The notes under the pieces were generated by a model, which worked only from the letters and a program-made list of their open reading frames with translations, did no database searches and had not been told where the DNA came from. Position numbers and translations under genes: made by a program. From the NCBI GenBank assembly GCA_963707665.1, contig CAVPQU010000018.1, forward strand, positions 434,001 through 498,000: 64,000 nucleotides of DNA, read 5' to 3'. Shown here piece after piece: positions 46,062 to 55,615 of the stretch. Origin of the DNA: DATJCV01 sp963707665 (GTDB lineage Bacteria > Pseudomonadota > Gammaproteobacteria > Burkholderiales > Burkholderiaceae_D). Positions within the stretch are counted from its first letter, which is position 1, and every line of letters starts with the position of its first letter.

Positions 46062-48173
46062 TCAGTTGACCCGCATGCCGGGCTGGGCGCCAGGCCACGG
46101 GTTGAGTACATAGATACCAGGATTGGTTTTTTCGTCGGCGGCCGAAGCGGCCAGCACCATGCCTTCCGAAATGCCGAACTTCATCTTGCGCGGCGCCAGG
46201 TTGGCGACCATCACGGTCAGCTTGCCGATCAGGTCGGCCGGCTGATAGGACGACTTGATGCCGGAAAAGACGTTGCGCAAGCGGCCCTCGCCGACGTCCA
46301 GCGTCAGGCGCAGCAGCTTGTCGGAGCCGTCGACCACTGCGCAATCGACGATCTTGGCGATGCGCAGGTCGATCTTGGCGAAGTCGTCGATCTTGATTTC
46401 CGGGGCGATCGCTTCGATCGCGCCGCCACTCTTATCCTCGCCCTCGGAAGGGGAAGGGGCGGCGCCGGCCTCGGCCGCGACTTCCGGCAAGTCAAACAAG
46501 GCATCCAGCATCTTCGGCTCGACCCGCGTCATCAAATGCTCGAACTTGCCGATCGCCTGCGGAATCGTCTGCAGGTCGGCCCAGGTCAGGTCGCGCTCGA
46601 TCTGGAACAGCGTCGCCACCTTGCGCGCCAGCGCCGGCAGGATCGGCGCCAGGTAGATGCTCAAGCGATAGAACGACAGCAGCAGATCGCTGCAGACATC
46701 CTGCAGCGCCTGGTTGTTGGCCGGGTCTTTCGCCAGTTCCCACGGCTTCTTGGTATCGACGAAGTGGTTGACTTCATCGGCCAGCGCCATGGTCAGGCGG
46801 ATCGCCTTGCCGAATTCGCGCGCTTCGAAGGCGTCGCGGATCGCCGCTTCCTCGCCGGCGCCGACCAGTTCCCAGAAGCGGTTGGTCGAATGGCCGATCG
46901 GGTTGGAGAGGCGGCCGTCGAAGCGCTTGGTGACGAAGCCGGCGGCGCGGCTGGCGATGTTGATGTACTTGCCGATCAGGTCGGAATTGACGCGGGCGAC
47001 GAAATCGTCCGGGTTGAAGTCGACGTCCTCGACCTTGGCCGACAGCTTGGCGGCGATGTAATAGCGCAGCCATTCCGGGTTCATGCCGATGTCCAGGTAG
47101 CGCAGCGGCGAGATGCCGGTGCCGCGCGACTTCGACATCTTTTCGCCGGAGACCGTGATGAAGCCGTGCACGAACACGTTGTTGGGCACCTTGCGCCCGG
47201 CGAAATGCAGCATCGCCGGCCAGAACAGCGTGTGGAAATAGGTGATGTCCTTGCCGATGAAATGGTATTGCTCGGTGGCCGGATCGGCCATGAAGGCGTC
47301 GAAGTCGCGCCCGGTCTTGTCGAAATAATTCTTCAGCGACGCCAGGTAGCCGATCGGCGCATCGAGCCAGACGTAGAAGTACTTGCCCGGCGCATCCGGG
47401 ATCTCGATGCCGAAGTAGGGCGCGTCGCGGCTGATGTCCCAGTCGCCCAGGCCGCTGTCGGCGCCGTCCTTGCCTTCCAGCCATTCGCGCGCCTTGTTGG
47501 CGATTTCCGGCTGCAGGCGCGGCTTGCCGTCGACATCGCCCAAGGCCCATTCGCGCAAAAACGCCACGCATTTCGGGTCCGACAGGCGGAAGAAGAAGTG
47601 CTCGGAGGATTTCATCACCGGCGCCGCGCCCGACAGCGTCGAGTACGGATTCTTCAGCTCGGTGGCGGCATACACCGCGCCGCACACTTCGCACGAATCG
47701 CCATACTGGTCCTTGGCGCCGCAGCTCGGGCACTCGCCCTTGATGTAGCGGTCCGGCAGGAACATGTTCTTGACCGGGTCGAAGAACTGGTCGACGGTCT
47801 TGGTGGAAATCAGCTTGGCGTCGTCGCGCAGGGCGCGGTAGATGTCTTGCGACAACTGGTGGTTTTCCGGGCCGTCGGTCGAATGCCAGTTGTCGAAGGC
47901 GATGTGGAAGCCGTCCAGGTATTGCTGGCGGCCGGCGGCGATCTTCGCCACGAACTCCTGCGGCGTCACGCCGTCCTTTTCCGCCGCGATCATGATCGGC
48001 GCGCCATGCGCATCGTCGGCGCCGACGAAGTGCACCTGATGCCCCTGCATGCGCTGGAAACGGACCCAGATGTCGGCCTGGATGTATTCCATGATGTGGC
48101 CGATGTGGAAGGCGCCGTTGGCGTAGGGAAGGGCGGTGGTGACGAAAAGCTGGCGCGCGGGCGTGATGCTCAT
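46062..48173 (-). CDS. metG: Methionine-tRNA ligase
   Basis: Class I synthetase charging tRNA-Met, 703 residues. ANGAFHIGHIMEY holds the HIGH motif, CPSCGAKDQYGDSCEVCG is the four-Cys zinc knuckle, and GEKMSKSRGTG the KMSKS loop. An anticodon-binding helical domain is followed by an Ala/Pro/Ser-rich linker and a C-terminal tRNA-binding (dimerisation) domain with KIDLRIAKIVDC-like residues. Met at 48173 (MSITPARQLF) fits the family start. No anomalies. Confidence 0.97.
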   Translation of the reverse strand: MSITPARQLFVTTALPYANGAFHIGHIMEYIQADIWVRFQRMQGHQVHFVGADDAHGAPIMIAAEKDGVTPQEFVAKIAAGRQQYLDGFHIAFDNWHSTDGPENHQLSQDIYRALRDDAKLISTKTVDQFFDPVKNMFLPDRYIKGECPSCGAKDQYGDSCEVCGAVYAATELKNPYSTLSGAAPVMKSSEHFFFRLSDPKCVAFLREWALGDVDGKPRLQPEIANKAREWLEGKDGADSGLGDWDISRDAPYFGIEIPDAPGKYFYVWLDAPIGYLASLKNYFDKTGRDFDAFMADPATEQYHFIGKDITYFHTLFWPAMLHFAGRKVPNNVFVHGFITVSGEKMSKSRGTGISPLRYLDIGMNPEWLRYYIAAKLSAKVEDVDFNPDDFVARVNSDLIGKYINIASRAAGFVTKRFDGRLSNPIGHSTNRFWELVGAGEEAAIRDAFEAREFGKAIRLTMALADEVNHFVDTKKPWELAKDPANNQALQDVCSDLLLSFYRLSIYLAPILPALARKVATLFQIERDLTWADLQTIPQAIGKFEHLMTRVEPKMLDALFDLPEVAAEAGAAPSPSEGEDKSGGAIEAIAPEIKIDDFAKIDLRIAKIVDCAVVDGSDKLLRLTLDVGEGRLRNVFSGIKSSYQPADLIGKLTVMVANLAPRKMKFGISEGMVLAASAADEKTNPGIYVLNPWPGAQPGMRVN

Positions 48174-48344
48174 TGGATAATGCAGTAAGAGGTAAAGCCA
48201 TGATTTTAGCAGCGCAATGCGTTCTGTCATGCCGGCGGCGCCGACGGCGTGCCACGCTCGTCATTTTTGCAGGATCATGGTGCGACCGGGTTGCGATTGG
48301 ATTAGACTGGCCGCAAATAGACGTCCCATAGTCAAGGAGAGCAA

Positions 48345-49433
48345 ATGAACATTACGCCTGAAGCGGTCACGGCTGCGTTGTCGACCGTCATCGATCCGAA
48401 TACCGGCAAGGATCTGGTGTCCGGCAAGACGGTGAAGAACATCGCGGTCGACGGCGCCGACGTCACCTTCGAGATCGAGCTCGGTTATCCGGCCAAAAGC
48501 CAGTTCGATGCGATACGCAAGGCGGCGATAGGCGCGGTGCGCGGAGTGGCCGGCATCGGCAACGTCAGCGTCACCGTGCATTCGAAGATCATCGCCCATG
48601 CGGTGCAGCGTGGCGTTGCCGTGATGTCGAACGTGAAAAACATCATCGCGGTCGCTTCCGGCAAGGGCGGGGTCGGCAAATCGACCACCGCCGTCAACCT
48701 GGCGCTGGCGCTGGCAGCCGAGGGCGCCCAGGTCGGCATCCTCGACGCCGACATTTATGGACCGTCGCAGCCGATGATGATGGGCATCACCGGCCGCCCC
48801 GAAACCAGCGACGGCAAGACCATGGATCCGCTGGAAAACCACGGGCTGCAGGTGTCCTCGATCGGTTTCATGATCGACCCCGACGAACCGATGGTGTGGC
48901 GCGGCCCGATCGTGACGCAAGCCTTGCAGCAATTGCTGACCCAAACCAACTGGCGCGACCTCGATTACCTGATCGTCGACATGCCGCCCGGCACCGGCGA
49001 CATCCAGCTGACGCTGTCGCAAAAAGTGCCGGTGACCGGTGCCGTGATCGTCACCACGCCGCAGGACATCGCCTTGCTGGATGCGCGCAAGGGCTTGAAG
49101 ATGTTCGAGAAGGTCGGCATCCCGATTCTCGGCATCGTCGAAAACATGAGCACGCATATCTGCACCAACTGCGGCCATGCGGAACCGATCTTCGGCGAGG
49201 GCGGTGGCGAGCGGATGTGCGCCGAATATGGCGTTGATTTTCTCGGTGGCTTGCCGCTGACGATGGCGATCCGCGAGCAGACTGATTCCGGCAAACCGAC
49301 CGTGGTGGCCGATCCGGACGGCGCGGTGGCCAAAATCTACAAGCAGATCGCGCGCAAGCTGGCGATCAAGGTGGCGGAAAAATCGAAGGACATGAGCAGC
49401 AAGTTCCCGACCATCAAGATTCAGAATACCTGA
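48345..49433 (+). CDS. apbC: Iron-sulfur cluster carrier protein Mrp/ApbC
   Basis: P-loop ATPase carrying 4Fe-4S clusters to target proteins. The 362-residue protein has an N-terminal MIP18 (DUF59) domain (about 5-80), the deviant Walker A GKGGVGKSTTAVNLALAL at about 105, DADIYGPSQPMMMG, and the cluster-binding CTNC motif in STHICTNCGHAEPIFGEGG. It is divergent from metG, the usual arrangement in betaproteobacteria. Nearby FeS-rich dehydrogenases are plausible clients. Confidence 0.95.
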   Translation: MNITPEAVTAALSTVIDPNTGKDLVSGKTVKNIAVDGADVTFEIELGYPAKSQFDAIRKAAIGAVRGVAGIGNVSVTVHSKIIAHAVQRGVAVMSNVKNIIAVASGKGGVGKSTTAVNLALALAAEGAQVGILDADIYGPSQPMMMGITGRPETSDGKTMDPLENHGLQVSSIGFMIDPDEPMVWRGPIVTQALQQLLTQTNWRDLDYLIVDMPPGTGDIQLTLSQKVPVTGAVIVTTPQDIALLDARKGLKMFEKVGIPILGIVENMSTHICTNCGHAEPIFGEGGGERMCAEYGVDFLGGLPLTMAIREQTDSGKPTVVADPDGAVAKIYKQIARKLAIKVAEKSKDMSSKFPTIKIQNT

Positions 49434-49516
49434 GCGGCGCATCCGTGGCCCCGATAACATGAAGGCCGAATAAGACGGATGACGCGATAGCGCTTGGGTT
49501 GTGGCATGTATCTACA

Positions 49517-49555
49517 GGATGGGTCGCCGACAATGCCGGCGGCCCATTGCTTTTA
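49517..49555 (+). terminator. Probable terminator after apbC
   Basis: GGGTCGCCG and CGGCGGCCC pair (one G-T) around ACAATGC, followed by ATTGCTTTT. It lies about 85 nt downstream of the apbC stop codon. Confidence 0.7.
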
Positions 49556-49608
49556 AGACCTCAGCGTTGCGCTTGGGGTGCCTGTACCATGTCCGGTGGT
49601 GTTTTTGA

Positions 49609-49672
49609 CAATATACTCCCTGTGATGGTGCCTATTTTCGGCCATTAAATGGACTTTTTTTCTATATACTCT
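49609..49672 (-). repeat. GTAT-pair intergenic element, copy 9
   Basis: On the minus strand GAGAGTATATAGAAA and GGGAGTATATTG, GTAT cores 53 nt apart (atac 49666-49669 and 49613-49616), centre GGCCGAAAATAGG. It lies about 125 nt upstream of the formate dehydrogenase operon; the rest of the 364-nt gap holds a terminator and no gene. Confidence 0.85.
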
Positions 49673-49797
49673 CATTTTTTATTGAAAACGGCCGAAGGCT
49701 TGGGATGGGCATCGCCGGCCAGGCGTGACAAATGCCGGCAAAATCAAACGCGACGCGCCCAGGACTTGGCGGCGCTGCCATATTTTTCGGAGCAGAG

Positions 49798-51496
49798 ATG
49801 AATCACCCCGTAATTCCGATCGTACCCGCCGCCGCCTCGCGCGAACGCAAGCGCCAGCAGCCCAAGGGCCGGCGCGTCGAGCCGCAGGCGCTGGACGAAG
49901 TGCGCGCCTTGCTGGGCGACGCCGCGCGCCGCGCCGATTTGCTGATCGAGCACCTGCACAAGATCCAGGACCGCTACGGCTGCCTGTCGGCGCCGCACCT
50001 GGCGGCGCTGGCGCAGGAAATGCGGCTGGCGCAAGCCGAGGTCTACGAGGTCGCGACCTTCTATCACCATTTCGACGTCGTCAAGGAAGGCGAAGCGGCG
50101 CCGGCCGCGATCACGGTGCGGGTGTGCGACGGCCTGTCGTGCGAAATGGGCGGTGCCGCCGAATTGCTGCAGAAATTGCCGGCCTTGCTCGGGACGCGAA
50201 GTGCGGGTGCTGGCCGCGCCCTGCGTCGGCCGCTGCGAGCAGGCGCCGGTGGCGGTGGCCGGGCAAAACCCGATCCCGCAGGCGACTTGCGCCGCCGTGG
50301 TGCAGGCGGTGGCAAGCGGCGCCTTGCAGCATGCGCCGCAAGCGTATCTCGATTACGCCGCCTACCGCGCGCAGGGCGGCTACCAGTTGCTGCAGCGCTG
50401 CCATGCCGGCGGCCTGGAGCGCGAGCAGCTGCTGGTCACGATGGAAAATTCGGGCCTGCGCGGGCTCGGCGGCGCCGGCTTTCCGGCCGGCCGCAAATGG
50501 CGCATCGTCGGCGCCGAAGCCGGGCCGCGCCTGATGGCGGTGAATATCGACGAGGGCGAGCCGGGCACCTTCAAGGACCGCTTCTACCTGGAGCGCGATC
50601 CGCACCGCTTCCTGGAGGGCATGCTGATCGCGGCGTGGGCGGTCGGCATCGCCGAAATCTATATCTACCTGCGTGACGAATACCACGGCTGCCGCGCGCT
50701 GCTGGAGGCCGAACTGGCGCGGCTTGCGGCCGAGCCGCCGGTGTCGGGGCTGCCGCAGATTCATCTGCGGCGCGGCGCCGGCGCCTATATCTGCGGCGAA
50801 GAGTCGGCCATGATCGAATCGATCGAAGGCAAGCGCGGCATGCCGCGCCTGCGCCCGCCGTACGTGGCGCAGGTCGGCCTGTTCGGCCGGCCGACGCTGG
50901 AGCACAACTTCGAGACCTTGTACTGGGTGCGCGAGATCGTCGAAAAGGGCGCCGACTGGTTCGCTGCGCAAGGCCGCCACGGCCGCAAGGGATTGCGCTC
51001 GTTCTCGGTGTCGGGCCGGGTGCGCGAACCGGGCGTCAAGCTGGCGCCGGCCGGCATCACGATCACCGAGCTGATCGAGGAATACTGCGGCGGCATGCAA
51101 GAGGGTCACAATTTCTACGCCTACCTGCCGGGCGGCGCCTCGGGCGGCATCCTGCCGGCGGCGATGGGCGACATCCCGCTCGATTTCGACACCTTGCAGG
51201 AGTACGGCTGCTTCATCGGTTCGGCGGCGGTGATCGTGCTGTCGGACCGCGACACGGCGGTCGGCGCGGCGCGCAACATGATGGCGTTTTTCAAGGACGA
51301 ATCCTGCGGCCAGTGCACGCCGTGCCGCAACGGCACCGCCAAGGCGCTCGGCTTGATCGAGCAGCCGAAGTGGGATACCGGCCTGCTGGCCGAGCTGTCG
51401 GCGGTGATGCGCGACGCCTCGATCTGCGGCCTGGGCCAGGCGGCGCCGAATCCGGTCGACTGCGTCGTCAAATATTTTCCGCACGAGCTGGCCTGA
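49798..51496 (+). CDS. NAD+-formate dehydrogenase diaphorase, fused NuoE-NuoF type (FdsG-FdsB), frame broken near 50191
   Basis: Electron-transfer subunit passing electrons from formate to NAD+. Residues 1-150 are NuoE/FdsG-like with 2Fe-2S ligands CDGLSC and CVGRC; from about residue 190 the protein is NuoF/FdsB-like, with FMN/NADH sites NIDEGEPGTFKDR and GAGAYICGEESAMIESIEG and the 4Fe-4S motif CGQCTPCRNG. Removing one G of GGG 50191-50193 joins LLG to REVRVLAAPCVGRC and yields one 565-residue protein; no stop or start separates the halves. In many Fds operons these are two genes; fused versions resemble HoxF. Start at 49798 follows GGAG. Confidence 0.9.
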
Positions 51497-51528
51497 GCGC
51501 ACGTCGGCGAAGCACAGAGGAATTCCGA

Positions 51529-54365
51529 ATGAATGCAATTACCCGCAACGAGATCGCGCAGCTGGACGCGCCGGTCGTCACCTTTGAACTGAACGGCCGC
51601 ACCGTCACCGGCCGTGAGAGCGAGACGCTGCTGCAGGTGGCGCAGCGCGAAGGCATCGAAATCCCGCACCTGTGCTACAAGGACGGCCTGGACACGGCCG
51701 GCAACTGCCGCGCCTGCATGGTGGAAATCAACGGCGAGCGCGTGCTGGCGCCGTCGTGCTGCCGCACTCCCAGCGCCGGCATGCAGGTGCATAGCGACAG
51801 CGCGCGGGCGCAGGCCGCGCAAAAGATGGTGCTCGAGCTGCTGCTGTCCGACATGCCCGAAACCGAGTACACGCGCCACAACGAACTCGACCAGTGGGCC
51901 GAAAAACTCGCGGTCGGCAAGCCGCGCTTCGTTGCCCGTGCGCCAGTGCAAGCCGATCTGTCGCACCCGGCGATGGCGGTCAATCTCGACGCCTGCATCC
52001 AATGCACGCGCTGTGTGCGCGCCTGCCGCGACGAACAGATGAACGACGTGATCGGCCTCGCCTTGCGCGGCGACCAGGCCAGGATCGTGTTCGACATGGA
52101 CGACCCGATGGGCGCCTCCACCTGCGTCGCCTGCGGCGAGTGCGTGCAGGCCTGCCCGACCGGCGCGCTGATGCCGGCGCGCAATGTCGGCCTGACCGTA
52201 CCGGACAAGCAGGTCGATTCGGTGTGCCCGTATTGCGGCGTCGGCTGCCAGCTCACCTACAACGTCAAGGACAACCAGATCCTGTTCGTCGAGGGGCGCG
52301 ACGGCCCGGCCAACCACGGCCGGCTGTGCGTCAAGGGCCGTTACGGCTTCGATTACGCGCACCACCCGCAGCGCCTGACCAAGCCGCTGATCCGGCGCGC
52401 CGACGCGCCCAAGCGCGGCGACTTCACGATGGACCCGGAGCACGTGCTGGACGTGTTCCGCGAGGCCAGTTGGGAAGAGGCGCTGGCGCTGGCCGGCGGC
52501 AAGCTCAAGCAAATCCGCGAGCGGCACGGCAAGAAATCGCTGGCCGGCTTCGGCTCGGCCAAGGGCAGCAACGAGGAAGCTTATCTGTTCCAGAAGCTGG
52601 TGCGGGTCGGCTTCGGCAGCAACAACGTCGACCACTGCACGCGCTTGTGCCACGCCTCTTCGGTGGCGGCGCTGCTGGAAGGGATCGGTTCCGGCGCGGT
52701 CTCGAACCCGGTGATGGACGTCACACAAGCCGAGGTGGTGATCGTGATCGGCGCCAATCCGACCGTGAACCACCCGGTCGGCGCCACCTGGATCAAGAAC
52801 GCGGTGAAGAACGGCACCAAGCTGATCGTCTGCGATCCGCGCCGCTCGCGACATGGCGCGCATCGCGCACCGCTTCCTGCAGTTCAAGGCCGACACCGAC
52901 GTCGCGCTGCTGAATGCGATGATGCATGTGATCGTGCACGAAGGCCTGGTCGATGAACAATTCATCGCCGAGCGCACCAGCGGCTACGACGCCTTGCGTG
53001 CCAACGTCGAAGGCTACAGCCCGGAAGCGATGGCGCCGATCTGCGGCATCGACGCCGACACCATCCGCTACGTGGCGCGGCTGTATGCGAGCTCGAAGGC
53101 GTCGATGATCCTGTGGGGCATGGGCGTGTCGCAGCACGTGCACGGCACCGACAACGCGCGCTGCCTGATCGCGCTGGCGCTGATGACCGGCCAGATCGGC
53201 CGTCCCGGCACCGGCCTGCATCCGCTGCGCGGGCAGAACAACGTGCAGGGCGCGTCCGACGCCGGCCTGATCCCGATGATGTACCCCGACTACCAGAGGG
53301 TGTCCGATCCGCAGGTGCAGGCGCAGTTTCGAAAACGCCTGGAAGCTGCCGGCCGGCACGCTCGATGCCCAGCCCGGCCTGACCGTGGTGGAAATCATGG
53401 ATGCGATCGACCGGGGCGAGATCCGCGGCATGTACATCATGGGCGAAAACCCGGCTATGTCCGACCCCGACGCCAACCACGCGCGCGCGGCGCTGGCGGC
53501 GCTCGACCATCTGGTGGTGCAGGACATTTTCCTGACCGAAACCGCTTACCTGGCCGACGTCATCCTGCCGGCCTCGGCCTTTCCGGAAAAGACCGGCAGC
53601 TTCACCAATACCGACCGCACGCTGCAAATGGGGCGCCAGGCCATCGATCCGCCCGGCGACGCCCGCCAGGATTTGTGGATCATCCAGCAAATGGCGGCGC
53701 AGCTCGGCCTCGACTGGGGCGATGCGCACGTGTCGGAAGTATTCGACGAAATGCGCCACACGATGCCGAGCATCGCCGGCATCACCTGGGAGCGGCTGGA
53801 GCGCGAGCACGCGGTCACCTATCCCTGCGAGGCGGAGGGCGACGCCGGCGAGCCGGTGGTGTTCATCGAGGATTTCCCGACCGCCAGCGGCCGCGCGCAA
53901 TTCGTCCCGGCCGACGTCATTCCGGCCGACGAGCGGCCGGATACGGAGTATCCGATGGTCCTGATCACCGGCCGCCAGCTCGAGCACTGGCATACCGGCA
54001 GTATGACGCGCCGCACGGCGGTGCTGGACGCGCTGGAACCGGATCCGGTGGCGCTGATCCATCCGCTCGATTTGGCGGCGCTCGGCGGCAAGCCGGGCGA
54101 CGTCATCACGATCGCCTCGCGCCGCGGCGAAGTCAGCCTGTACGCGCGCGCCGACGAGGGCTCGCCGCAGGGCGCGGTGTTCGTGCCGTTCTGCTACTAC
54201 GAGGCGGCGATCAACAAGCTGACCAATGCGGTGCTCGATCCGTTCGGGAAAATTCCGGAATTCAAGTATTGCGCGATCCGTATGGCGCTAGGTGGGGCGG
54301 AGCCGGCGCAGAGCAGTTACGGTGGCGGCCAGGTGCTGGAGCGGCCGCTGGGCCGGGACATCTAG
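51529..54365 (+). CDS. fdsA: NAD+-formate dehydrogenase catalytic subunit (FdsA-like), two frame breaks
   Basis: Cytosolic molybdenum/tungsten formate dehydrogenase, 944 residues when repaired. N-terminal NuoG-like 2Fe-2S (PHLCYKD..GNCRACMVEI, SCCRTP), two 4Fe-4S motifs (CIQCTRCVRAC, CVACGECVQACPTGA), then the molybdopterin domain with CPYCGVGC and the catalytic Cys374 in CTRLCHASSV, where selenoenzymes have Sec. Breaks at CC 52842 and TTT 53327 are repaired by one base each, giving DPRARDMARIAHRF and QFENAWKLPAG. It follows the fused diaphorase by 32 nt. No fdsD follows. Confidence 0.93.
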
Positions 54366-54521
54366 CACCGGCATATTGTGGCCACGGAGTAATTCCCGAT
54401 TGCAAAAGGTGGTCTTGACCTGCTTTGAATAGCTGCACAATGTGCCTATTTATGTGATTATCTAGTCACGCGATAGATTGACGCGCAAGACAATTCCCTT
54501 TTTTGAAAAGTGTGGTTGGTC

Positions 54522-55031
54522 ATGAATGTCATCATGCAGCGGGTCTCGCTCCACAATCGCTGGCGCTCCCACCAATGGCGTCCGCTGGAGCTGTTGGCTG
54601 ACGTACCGCCTGCGGATAGCGCCGCGCATTGCCTGCGCGACGATCCGGATGACACGCGCTGGCTTTTTTCCGGTTTCGACATTCAGTTGTTTACCGACGA
54701 AGCCGAAGGTTATTTCCTGAATACCAGTTCGCCGGTTCCATGCTGGTTCATCATGTGGCGCATCGAAAATATCGACGGCGCCGAAGTCGCGGTGCCGAAA
54801 ACCGTGACCCTGTCCTACAACGAAGCGGCACGCCTGATGGATGGCGGCGAGCAGGTGGATACCTTGCCTGCCTCAAGCCAGGTCATCGGCTGGCTGCAGG
54901 AATTCATCCAGCTGAATTACCGGCCCGAGGTCAAGAAAAAACATAAGAAACCCTCGTTCGAAGGCGGTGCGGCAGTCGAAAAAATGGCCCAGGAAGAGCG
55001 CATACGGGAAGGCAAACGTGATGGCGGCTGA
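54522..55031 (+). CDS. DUF3305 protein of the formate dehydrogenase locus
   Basis: A 169-residue soluble protein matching DUF3305 as I recall it (VSLHNRWRSHQWRPLELL, then FLNTSSPVPCWFIMWRIE). Such genes occur almost only beside formate dehydrogenase genes and are presumed accessory or assembly factors. No cofactor motif is visible. It ends with a Lys-rich tail and overlaps the DUF3306 start. The ATG at 54522 lacks a strong ribosome site; GTG 54510 is possible. A weak promoter (TTGACC near 54412) lies in the 156-nt gap after fdsA. Confidence 0.82.
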   Translation: MNVIMQRVSLHNRWRSHQWRPLELLADVPPADSAAHCLRDDPDDTRWLFSGFDIQLFTDEAEGYFLNTSSPVPCWFIMWRIENIDGAEVAVPKTVTLSYNEAARLMDGGEQVDTLPASSQVIGWLQEFIQLNYRPEVKKKHKKPSFEGGAAVEKMAQEERIREGKRDGG

Positions 55032-55615
55032 CGATTTTTTTGCACGCTGGAGCAAACGGCGTCCGCAGGAAGCAGACGTGGCGGCGCCCTCAGAACCAGA
55101 ACCGGTTGTCGACAGCGCCGAGGTTGGGGAATCGGCTGCGGCAGAATCACTGGAACCGCCGACCATGGAGGAAGTAAGCCTGCTGACGCGCGATTCGGAT
55201 TACTCGCGTTTTGTTGCGCGCGATGTCGATGAAGGCGTCAAGCGCGCGGCCATGAAAAAACTGTTTTCCGATCCGCACTTCAATCTGATGGATGGACTCG
55301 ATACCTACATTGAGGACTACAACACTTTCGAGCCGATTCCACCCGAGATGCTGCGCGCGCTAAACCATGGCAAGGCGCTGCTCGATCCATTGGCGCAATT
55401 GGCACAGCCGCTGATGCAGCTGGTGCAGAAGGTAACGGAGGTCGGCACGGCGCAGACCGCTTCCGCGGAGCTGCCGAACGAGTCCGCCGGCACCAGACTC
55501 GATCGACGTTGAAGCTACGGATGCTGGCATTCCGCAACAGCCATCTGGCACATCGGCGATCGCGCCCAAGGCGGCACCAGCCACTCACGAGATTTCTGAG
55601 CGAGGCCCGACATGA
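55021..55615 (+). CDS. DUF3306 protein, frame broken near 55489
   Basis: Accessory protein of the formate dehydrogenase locus, starting MAADDFFARWSKRRPQ, an acidic Pro/Ala linker, then LLTRDSDYSRFVARDVDEGV and FSDPHFNLMDGLDTYIEDY (DUF3306 core). The raw frame stops at 55512, but removing one G of GG 55489-55490 continues it through a Pro/Ala-rich tail (TDAGIPQQPSGTSAIAPKAA) to a stop overlapping the next ATG as ATGA, 197 residues in all. The overlap supports the repaired end. Function unknown. Confidence 0.82.

Noticed and set aside
4588..49672. CRISPR repeats as the explanation of the GTAT pairs
   Set aside because: The boxes are only about 9-12 nt, occur strictly in pairs, are scattered over 45 kb and lie on both strands; no array or cas gene is present.
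49732..50676. A separate 314-residue fdsG-like protein with a long Arg-rich tail
   Set aside because: The tail is the diaphorase sequence read out of frame after the extra G at 50191-50193.
52648..52650. Selenocysteine at the formate dehydrogenase active sites
   Set aside because: Both catalytic subunits have a plain TGC (Cys) at the position (Cys374 and Cys205); no in-frame TGA is present there.
51121..52977. A 618-codon open frame antisense to fdsA
   Set aside because: It mirrors a strongly conserved gene in GC-rich DNA; its product is low-complexity (His/Arg/Ala-rich) with no recognisable domain. Similar long antisense frames opposite metG (46536-48188), pheT (34120-35772), nrdJ (15499-16428) and the NCS1 transporter (37682-38890) were discarded for the same reason.
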